From Phoronis ovalis (taxonomy: Eukaryota; Phoronida; Phoronidae): DNA of 11,459 nucleotides. The DNA lies in contig JAOXYB010052990.1 in assembly GCA_028565635.1 (NCBI GenBank), forward strand, positions 1 through 11,459. The letters are read 5' to 3'. The notes under the pieces are model-generated. The model worked only from the letters and a program-made list of their open reading frames with translations. It was not told the DNA's origin and made no database searches. This document shows, piece by piece, positions 1 to 6,876 of the stretch (position 1 is the first letter of the stretch; each line of letters begins with the position of its first letter). The position numbers and the translations under genes are program-made.

Positions 1-60
1 TAAAAAAATATCCTACACATTGGATGGGCATTAGACATGACAAATGTCTTGTTGTTTTAG

Positions 61-263
61 CTCCAACATCATTTCTGCTGTTCAGCCAAGGAAAGCTTAT
101 TAATCGTATGGTTCTTGATACAACAGAATCTCCAGACATTGTTCTGCCAATACAAGGACTACGCAATGTAAAAGCCATCAGCTATGATCCAGTAGATAAC
201 TATGTGTACTGGGTTGATGGTAGAACAAAGACTGTGAGAAGAGCTCATGAAAATGGCACAAAG
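61..263 (+). CDS. LRP6: LRP5/6 exon encoding the start of propeller 4
   Basis: The acceptor is TTGTTGTTTTAG ending at 60 and the donor is AAG|GTTTGT at 264. The first two bases complete a codon begun in the upstream exon, and the exon ends on a codon boundary. It encodes 67 whole codons that begin with PTSFLLFSQ and include SPDIVLP and a first blade with YDPVDNYVYWVDG. This is the start of the fourth LRP5/6 beta-propeller, in the Dickkopf/Wnt-binding ectodomain half (propellers 3-4). Open reading continues into the intron on the left, but the pyrimidine-rich tract and AG, together with the homology starting exactly there, set the border at 61. Confidence 0.93.
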
Positions 264-2759
264 GTTTGTTTCTTATAGATTGGATACTGAATAAATTAAT
301 ATTCAATTCTAGTATTAATAAAGTCTAATGTAATATAGAATCTACAAAAAAGTTTAAGCACACGACTTTTAATGTACTTCTGACAGTGCATTTGATCTTT
401 TTAAGGCAGTAAACAGCTGGTTTCTCTGCTGGAATAACAAGTGAAAATACTTTGCCATTTTGTGATATAATTGTGACTCTATAACTTCGTGTTTATGTAG
501 CAGGAGATACTAATCAATTATATAGCAGGATACATTGAGCACACGAAATCAAGGTGCCACCAACTTCCTGTTTACATAATAGGACACAAACATATTGCCA
601 ATAAGAATCACTCAATTTAATTCAATTTGTTGAAACCATACATTGCTGTTTATTCAGCATTAATGTTCTTTTCATATTTTAGCCTGAAATTGTTATACCT
701 AATCCAGCCGACTTGATTACTCCATATGACATCGCTATAAACCCATACTCTCGTCATCTATATTGGACATGTACACAGACCAACGTCATCAATGTAACGA
801 AATTAGACATGAAAGCAGTTGGAGTTGTGGTTGGTGCATCAGGACAGAAACCCCGGTCTCTTGCACTCAGTCCAAAATGGGGGTAAGTAATGCCTGTTCA
901 ACAATAATTTGTAAAAAAAACTGCATATAATTCTGTTGTGTATTCTGTAATCGCAAAGATGTCTATTCTAGATGTATTACTGTAATGTTCCACATTATAT
1001 CCTACATGGCAAAAATTAGAAAATGTACATGAAACACATAATAAATGAAGTGTCTTCCTAAAATATTCATCAAGCCTTTAGCCTTGATTGAAATTGATAA
1101 ACATCAGATCATTTAGTCAGCTGTTAATGTTTCTGTTTCAGTTTCATGTTTTGGACTAATATGGCAAATCCTCCAAAAGTTGAAAAAGCAATGTTAGATG
1201 GCTCAGGAAGAACAATATTATTTGTTGCGGAATTAAATGAATCGCCAACAGCTTTAGCAGTTGATGAAGAATCGAGGCGAGTCTACTGGACAGATGTGGA
1301 TCTTAACCGTATTGAATGTATAAATTTTGATGGAACTAATCGTCGTCTGTTATTTGATAAAGATATCTCAAATCCTGTGGCACTTGCTGTATCAGGACAG
1401 TATTTATACTGGATAGATAAAGATCAACAACTGATAGAGCGAGCGGACAAAAACTTGGGCAGTGAAAGGTTAAGAATACAGGGTCGTATACCTGGACTTT
1501 CTGATTTATATGCCGTCCGCTCAATCACGGCAGAAGATCGGCAAAATCATCCATGTTCAGTTGATAATGGTGGTTGCTCACATATTTGTGTACCTAAACC
1601 TGATGGTTCATCTCATTGTGCGTGTCCAGTAGGATTACAACTAAAACAGGATCAAAGTTGTGAGGAACCGCCAACATGTAGTCCAGAACAATTTACATGC
1701 GTCTCGGGATCAGTGGATTGTATTCCATTAAACTGGAGATGCGATGGTTATTCGGAATGTGCCGATGACTCGGATGAACTAAACTGTCCAAATTGTGATA
1801 CGGGTTATTTTCAGTGCCATAAGCGGCAGTGTATTAAAGACGAGTACCACTGTGACAGTATTGCGCAATGTGATGATGCTAGTGACGAAAAAGATTGTTG
1901 TCTCTCGGATCAATTTCAATGTGGAGATTTAACTTGTATCGATGAAAAGCTAAAGTGTAATGGAGACAAAAATTGTCAAGATGGTGCAGACGAATCCCCA
2001 CAGGTATGTGGTGTACAGCCTGTAAATCCTACAGTGGGACCAAGTATGGATGCAGGTCCGTATACTGCTGGGATAGTAGTTGCTGTGGTCTGCACTGTAG
2101 TTTTAATAATAATATTAGTGCTGATTTGCCGAAGAAGAAATCTGCAACAGAATTATAATGGTGAGATAATTATGTTGGGAAAACCATTAAACCCTATGTA
2201 TGAACCAAGCTCCCCACCACACACTCTGTCCTCTTCAAGAGGAAAATCGGCTACCACAATGTTATCAATGACTTCTGTACCGTCAGGAACAACAGTATAT
2301 GACAGAAATCATGTGACGGGTGCATCATCAACAAGTTCAAGCATGACTCATTATCCTCATGAGACATTAAACCCGCCGCCTAGTCCTGTAACAGATAGGT
2401 CAGTGTGTACAGGGGACATTTATTCATCAAATAGTCCGTCAACAGTGCGGTCGGGAAGGATTTATAAACGGTGCAACAACATTCCGCCACTACATACAAC
2501 TCCGTGTAGTACAGATGTCAATGAGGATAGTGAACCGTATCCGGCTCCGCATGTGCGGACATCCCGATTACGTACTAAAAAGTATTATACCATCGAGCCA
2601 TATGATATAGACCCATACCCACCTCCTCCAACACCAAGAACTAATTATTTCTCAGCGGATGAATTAATCAGCTGTCCACCTTCACCATCAACAGAACGTA
2701 GCTTCTTCCATAATCCGTATCCACCACCGCCATCACCAGTAGCAACGTCAGATTGCTAA
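61..2759 (+). CDS. LRP6: LRP5/6 Wnt co-receptor, C-terminal part (three exons, 5' partial)
   Basis: The coding sequence joins 61-263, 683-882 and 1142-2759 and ends in TAA. LRP5/6 is a single-pass plasma-membrane receptor. With Frizzled it binds Wnt, and its phosphorylated tail recruits Axin and GSK3 to stabilise beta-catenin. What is visible: the fourth YWTD propeller (YWVD, YWTC, FWTN, YWTD and YWID blades), an EGF-like domain (1554-1661), three LDLa repeats (1677-1787, 1794-1897, 1898-2009), a 21-residue membrane helix (2067-2129) followed by CRRR, and a tail of about 209 residues. The domain order and the tail motifs (VTGASS, YSSNSPST, TTPCSTDV, PPPTPRT, CPPSPSTERS) match vertebrate LRP6 closely, so the family call is firm. 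Invertebrates usually have one gene for LRP5 and LRP6, so the symbol means LRP5/6 orthologue. The signal peptide, propellers 1-3 and EGF 1-3 must lie upstream of the window. Confidence 0.97.
264..682 (+). other. LRP5/6 intron (419 bases)
   Basis: This is a GT-AG phase 0 intron, starting GTTTGT and ending in a T-rich tract with TTTTAG. It is AT-rich with stops in all + frames. I see no repeat, RNA gene or second exon in it. Confidence 0.9.
683..882 (+). CDS. LRP6: LRP5/6 exon encoding blade 2 of propeller 4
   Basis: The acceptor is TTTTCATATTTTAG ending at 682 and the donor is the consensus GTAAGT at 883. The exon starts on a codon boundary and ends after two bases of a Gly codon (GG), completed by T at 1142. 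The translation runs from PEIVIPNP through YDIAINPYSRHLYWTC and TNVINVTKLDM to PRSLALSPKWG. The segment SRHLYWTC..TNVINVT is a close match to the corresponding YWTC blade of vertebrate LRP6, where the usual D of YWTD is also C. It contains one possible N-glycosylation site (NVT). No start codon of its own is expected. Confidence 0.94.
883..1141 (+). other. LRP5/6 intron (259 bases)
   Basis: This is a GT-AG intron in phase 2, from GTAAGT to TTTCTGTTTCAG. It is AT-rich and no other feature is seen. Confidence 0.92.
1142..2759 (+). CDS. LRP6: LRP5/6 last coding exon: end of propeller 4, EGF, LDLa x3, TM, tail
   Basis: One uninterrupted 1618-base exon. The ATG at 1146 is an internal Met (GFMFWTN), not a start. 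In order: propeller blades FWTN, YWTD (about 1287) and YWID (about 1410); a six-cysteine EGF-like domain starting HPCSVDNGGCSHIC; three LDLa repeats, each with six cysteines and an acidic Ca-binding end (DDSDE, DDASDE, DGADES); the membrane helix AGIVVAVVCTVVLIIILVLIC; and a Ser/Pro-rich tail. Tail motifs: A PPPSPVT (2373), B PP-LH-TTPCST (2484), C PPPTPRT (2622), D CPPSPST (2673), E PPPSPVA (2724). In the vertebrate receptor, GSK3 phosphorylates the first S/T and CK1 the S/T two residues later, creating the Axin/GSK3 docking site. The protein ends with ATSDC. The equivalent stretch in vertebrates is split among several exons. Confidence 0.96.
1554..2009 (+). other. EGF-like domain and three LDLa repeats of LRP5/6
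   Basis: This marks the cysteine-rich juxtamembrane ectodomain. The EGF domain spans 1554-1661. LDLa1 is 1677-1787 (FTC..DCIPLNWRCDG..DDSDELNC). LDLa2 is 1794-1897 (FQCHKRQCIKDEYHCDS..DASDEKDC). LDLa3 is 1898-2009 (FQCGDLTCIDEKLKCNG..DGADESPQVC). LDLa2 and LDLa3 abut with consecutive cysteines (CC) and no linker. LDLa3 has Ala where the Ser of the usual SDE calcium-site motif stands, with the acidic residues kept. Confidence 0.93.
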
Positions 2760-2768
2760 CAATAGCCT

Positions 2769-2789
2769 CCCTAGTGATTAACACTAGGG
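2769..2789 (+). promoter_or_regulatory. Perfect hairpin 9 bases after the LRP5/6 stop codon
   Basis: CCCTAGTG, loop ATTAA, CACTAGGG: an 8-base-pair perfect stem with a 5-base loop. A short outer pairing, AACAA (2758-2762) with TTGTT (2791-2795), would include the end of the stop codon. It stands out against the AT-rich UTR because the stem is half G/C. A role in translation end, mRNA stability or protein binding is possible but is inference only. Confidence 0.5.
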
Positions 2790-2856
2790 TTTGTTCTGTT
2801 TTTTTTATGTTTTTACTCATCGATGACATTATGACTTGATTTTTTTCTCCTGTTCG

Positions 2857-2862
2857 AATAAA
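2857..2862 (+). terminator. Proximal poly(A) signal AATAAA
   Basis: First AATAAA after the stop codon, about 100 bases downstream. The following 40 bases have no clear GT-rich element, so use would be weak. If used, it gives a very short UTR. Confidence 0.35.
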
Positions 2863-4179
2863 GTGATACAATATTGCATTTCTTCATCAGATTTTGAATC
2901 TGAATTTTAATGGAAATTATTTATTAATTTTATAATTTAACATTAATATTAAACCAATCTTGTGCACATATCCCTTATATTATGTTAAGAAATGGTCTCA
3001 AAATGGAAAGCATTTTAATGTTTAAAAACGGTTTGAAGCATATTGTATCATACTATATTATAAATAATGTTTGCTATGTTTATAGTTATTTTAAATCATT
3101 GTATACATGTAACTGGTAGATATCAACATAACTGGGTCTTTACACTGCTTTTATGAACACAGGTTCTCCTTGGAATTAATCTCATATTTTGGAAACCATG
3201 TACTATTAAAATTGACAGCATGTAAGTTCCATGTGGAATATATTTTCCAATGTGTTAGACTGAAAAAGTTGAAAGATATTGTATTTTTAAATGACAGTAC
3301 TACAAGCTGTGTGCTTGTTAACTTATTCCGATTTCTTGAATGGAAATAATCATCATAGTTTAAATTAATAATTGATGATTGTAATAGGACCCTTTTAAGT
3401 TAGAATTTCAGGTCTCATCCACTAGAGGAGATTTGAGGGTTAGCTTTGCATTGAAAATTATTAAATTTTTCGTTAAAAATGTATTTCATTTCTATTGATA
3501 TAAAGTCATCTACAATTTTGATAGTGACTTTCGGAAGAATTATTTTTTGAGCTATTTATTTTGCATCAAATAATAAGTTCGACTTACTGCATAAAATAAA
3601 CTATTTCATTGAATGAATGATGATGCAGCCCACATTGTCGTGTAGTAGCGAACATGGAAAGCTGCAATATTAGAAAAGGTCGTATTGCTTGTCAATTTCA
3701 TGGTACGTGTTTGTTTCTCAGGTACTGTAATTATTGTTTTATTGGCAATGTATTTATTTGAAAATAACTTTAATAGCTTGTTGCCACCCTTGTTACACCA
3801 ATAAGAAAATTAGCTGCTAAATATGCATAAATTAAGGAGGCATTGTTTTAACATATTTCCTGCTGAAATTGGCTGTCTTATAATTTAAATGTGATCCATA
3901 AGATTGTTGGCACTGTGTGTCATGTTTAGCTTTATCAAATCTGAGAACAATGGGCAATTTAACAAGGAAATATGCAGTACACATAGTTAATCTGCTTCAT
4001 AACAAGTCTGTGAACATGTAACATGTAATCATTTTCTAAAGTTTTACTGTAATTGTTTTGTATATATTGCATAGAATATACCAAAGATAAAAAGTAAATA
4101 ACAATAATATTAATAATATGATTTTTGTATGTTCAGTTAAGGAGTATGAGTCCTGTGTGATGTCAAAATCTCTCACTTC

Positions 4180-4185
4180 AATAAA
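4180..4185 (+). terminator. Intermediate poly(A) signal AATAAA
   Basis: AATAAA followed within about 20-40 bases by a GT-rich run (GGTATTGTGTCATGTG). This makes it a credible alternative polyadenylation site about 1.4 kb into the UTR. Confidence 0.45.
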
Positions 4186-5336
4186 GAAAACATTGATTGG
4201 CTGGTATTGTGTCATGTGACTGCATAGTACATGTTCAATAAGAAACTGCTTTTGATGTGATGTATAAACAGAAAAGTTGAGATATTTACCTTGTCATTTT
4301 GTATTTGTACTCGCATTTGCAGTCGGGAGTTACTTGTGGTGACAACATTTCTAAATAGATTTGATCAGTTATTCCTAGCTAAGCTTGTTTCATTTGATTA
4401 CAACAAAAGCCAGATAGTAATGGTATTGTAGTTTCACTTGTATTGAATGGTTTTAGTCAAATTTTTTGGTGAAAGAATGAAATTGCAATGTCAAATCTAA
4501 ATGCATAACATGCTCCTCACATAGCTTAAACGTATATACATACAGTATGTCTTATTTTGTAAGCAAAATATTGTTTTAAATACATGGCTGTGTATTTATT
4601 TTGTACATAATGCAGAGAGGTATTTAGTCTATAGTAATTATGAATTTTTTTATAACCTCAATGAAAAATGTCATAAGTATTGTTTATCTTGCAAATCAGA
4701 TAAGTATATACAGTGTGTATTTTTAAGTTTATACAATTTCTACACAGCTTCTGAAACCATATTCATAATTTGTGTATGTCACATCGCTAACATGGTGTAT
4801 TTCAGATGTTGAAAATGTGAATTTGTCCAGATGTGAAAATGGTTTTAATGGCTGTTAGATTTATGTACATGTCCTTAAACTTAATTATGTACTTAATTCC
4901 TAACTACTTAAACCTGGTCATACTAGGTATTACATGAGTTTGATTTTGATGTTATTGTATACCATAATAAATCATGTATAAATTTTGTATATTTAAGACT
5001 TGATCAAATATCATAGTGAGTGGCATCATGCTTTATAGTAGCCTGGCTAGTTTCAAGGGCATCATGCCACCAAAATTCTTCATTTAAATTCTGGCCAATA
5101 ACATTCAGCTCCCTTTCTGTTAGAAGTGCATGAACAAATTTTATGGATTGACAGCCAGATTCTCAAATGTGATACGCTGCTCATGCCGTAGTTCAGATTA
5201 TGTGGTGACATTATACTAGTGGAGCTGGTCACGGATGCTGAATATTTGTGATGATATAGCTGTGGTTTTTGACTTTTGTCAAGGTGCTCTGTAACATATT
5301 AGAAATTATGTTGATTTTCTACTATAGTGATTGTGT

Positions 5337-5361
5337 AATAAAAATATACAATTATAATAAA
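5337..5361 (+). terminator. Distal tandem poly(A) signals AATAAA
   Basis: Two AATAAA hexamers (5337-5342 and 5356-5361) 19 bases apart. They are followed at once by GCTTGTTGTTTGGTGTTTT, a typical GT/T-rich downstream element. This is the best signal cluster downstream of LRP5/6 and the likely end of its longest transcript, near 5375. Confidence 0.65.
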
Positions 5362-5593
5362 AGCTTGTTGTTTGGTGTTTTACTTTAACTCAGCTGTGAA
5401 GATGTCGGTTAAATGTATGTTCAGTATGTCAGGTTTGTATGTCATTGGAAGTAAGATTGTTGGTTTGCATCCTGCAAATTATACTAAAAAAGTTTTGTCC
5501 CGAAGTCCTTTAAACCATATTAAGTTCTACAAAACAGTACGATCATATATTTAGCAGTAAAATGAAGTGTAAAGAAATTTTGATAACCTATAT

Positions 5594-5894
5594 GTTACTA
5601 AAGCTGAAAGGGTCATTGTCGTAAGGGGTACTACAGAAGTGTACCCGGCGGACAATTTTCGCAAGGCGGTAAACTTCTAGACCCATTTATAGGAAATCAT
5701 AAATCTTTTACAAAACTCCGTGACCGGAACTCTCGCTCTTATATGCGATATTTCCCTTTTCCGGTCATGGAGTTTTGTAAAAGATTTATGATTTCCTATA
5801 AATGGGTCTAGAAGTTTACCGCCTTGTGGAAGTTGTACCCTGGGTACACTTCTGTAGTACCCCTTACGACAACGACCCTTTCAGCGTTACTAAA
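5594..5894. mobile_element. 283-base foldback MITE with 9-base target duplication
   Basis: The element is 5603-5885. It has two 127-base inverted arms (5603-5729 and 5759-5885) that differ at 8 positions and a 29-base spacer. The arms start GCTGAAAGGG and end CCCTTTCAGC. The 9-base direct repeat GTTACTAAA flanks it exactly (5594-5602 and 5886-5894), so insertion is well supported. It has no coding capacity and is therefore non-autonomous. A 9-base duplication with long terminal inverted repeats fits Mutator-like (MULE) elements, but Merlin and Rehavkus types also give duplications near this size, and no transposase is present to decide. The arms are GC-richer than the surroundings. It lies about 215 bases past the presumed end of LRP5/6. 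Confidence 0.9.
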
Positions 5895-6252
5895 ATCAAC
5901 ATCTGCAATTTTAATAGAAGAGTGCACCTCCAATGAGATGTGCGGGTAGGTTATTTACTTTAAAAATATACAAAATTTTATTGTACTATCTTTTCCTGAT
6001 TTATAAAAATCTGTGCATAGTTATTATTCAATATTTTCAATCAGAAGCCAGTATGTATTTTTTTTTAAATCTAAAACTGAAAATAAAAAGGTTAAACATT
6101 TCAAATATTTAAACCAAACATTTAGAGTTTAAAACATGCTACAGCAGTTTATTTGTAGTATATTTCTTCGACACACTAGACCACTTCAGGGAAAAATGTC
6201 TTAAAGTATTTATGGTACTGTAGAACTTGTGTGTACAAATGTCCTAAAATAT
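5895..6252. other. Spacer between the two foldback elements
   Basis: AT-rich sequence with no convincing open frame, RNA gene or repeat on either strand. Confidence 0.6.
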
Positions 6253-6495
6253 GTCTAAATTTAGACTTGTGAACATAAAAAAAAAAAAAATTATGTTTAA
6301 TTCTCTTTTTTATGTCTTTTACATCAGTATTTTTAATTATCTCGAAATTTTTTTATTTTTTTTTTACTATCATATATATGTTGGGTGTTTGCCGACGGCT
6401 AACACTCAACATATATATGTAAAACACATAAAAAAGAGAAATAAACATTTTTTTTTTTAAAGTTCATAGGGACTTGAGCAAGTCTAGTCTAAATT
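6253..6495. mobile_element. 225-base nested-palindrome MITE with 9-base target duplication
   Basis: The element is 6262-6486, with ends TAGACTTG / CAAGTCTA. The 9-base direct repeat GTCTAAATT flanks it (6253-6261 and 6487-6495). Inside, 6301-6324 pairs with 6417-6440 (23 of 24 bases). A central hairpin, 6371-6419, has arms starting CATATATATG and is centred on GCCGACGGC at 6395. About 47 bases (roughly 6325-6371) are present only in the left arm. Poly-A and poly-T runs sit symmetrically in the arms. There is no coding capacity. Sequence and ends differ from the neighbouring foldback element, so it is another family with the same target length. Confidence 0.8.
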
Positions 6496-6519
6496 CAATA
6501 GTCTCACTTACCATTAGAG

Positions 6520-6870
6520 AACGCCGTCAAGTGGGGATAACCTGCCGATATGTTATCCTCCCTAAAACAGACAGGTTGGCTGTGTACCGGGCTTTGTGTG
6601 AATACAAGTTTTTATAAGATAGAAGAGATCAAATTCTGTGCTATCTCGGTTCTTAAATAACATTTTTAAAAATATTACCTTGTATAAACTAAATCACTTT
6701 TACAACCTTAATTTGATAGTTTCGAACGGTTTACTCGGTTTATGGAACAGCATAATAAACATGGCGCTTCAAACAAACGGCGGAGTGTGCCTGTTCCTAG
6801 TTACGTGCTGAATCCGCATATGACTTTTGAATATATACTTGCTATGACTGGAACCGCGACTTAAATATTA
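6520..6870 (+). promoter_or_regulatory. CpG-enriched possible promoter / first exon region
   Basis: Against a CpG-poor window, 6721-6860 alone has about eleven CpG sites (TTCGAACGG, ACTCGG, ATGGCGC, ACGGCGG, ACGTG, TCCGC, ACCGCG), and more lie at 6520-6590. CpG retention of this kind marks unmethylated promoters in many animals. AAACATGGCGC (from 6758) resembles a YY1-type core-promoter site. TTTTTATAAG near 6610 is TATA-like. Directly downstream lie a candidate start codon and a donor site. The transcription start cannot be placed from sequence alone. Confidence 0.4.
6761..6811 (+). other. Possible upstream ORF (16 codons)
   Basis: An ATG in a strong context (AAACATGG) opens a 16-residue frame, MALQTNGGVCLFLVTC, ending in TGA. 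If transcription starts upstream, it would precede the candidate start at 6877 and could reduce its translation. It may equally be a chance ATG within a promoter motif. Confidence 0.25.
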
Positions 6871-6876
6871 TCCAGT

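Larger units (their letters stand above)
2760..5380 (+). other. Probable long 3' UTR of LRP5/6
   Basis: About 2.6 kb of AT-rich sequence without any plausible coding exon on either strand. No splice-flanked open frame or RNA gene is visible. It holds AATAAA signals at 2857, 3595, 4180, 4966, 5337 and 5356. Two Pumilio-type sites (TGTATATA near 4060 and TGTACATA near 4600) could act in mRNA control. Vertebrate LRP6 mRNAs also have UTRs of several kb, so a long UTR is plausible. The exact end is inferred from the last signal pair and its GT-rich downstream stretch. Earlier ends, especially after 4180, may also be used. Confidence 0.6.

Noticed and set aside
1-60. Coding continuation to the left of 61
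   Set aside because: The frame stays open from 24, but LRP6 similarity begins at 61 right after a T-rich tract and AG, so 1-60 is intron.
1336-1524. 62-codon open frame on the - strand
   Set aside because: It lies fully within the LRP5/6 last exon, whose + frame matches a known protein. It is an antisense shadow.
1973-2158. 61-codon + frame over the LDLa/TM region
   Set aside because: Out of frame with LRP5/6. Its cysteines and hydrophobic residues only mirror the real coding sequence.
5022-5067. Direct repeat GGCATCATGC, two copies 36 bases apart
   Set aside because: Only ten bases and two copies, with no related context.
6251-6460. 69-codon + frame rich in Phe, Lys and Ile
   Set aside because: It is made of the poly-A/T tracts and arms of the second foldback element, with no homology and biased composition.
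6535-6590. Small stems GGATAAC/GTTATCC and AACCTG/CAGGTT
   Set aside because: They are short and mutually exclusive, within the length expected by chance; no RNA family is recognised.
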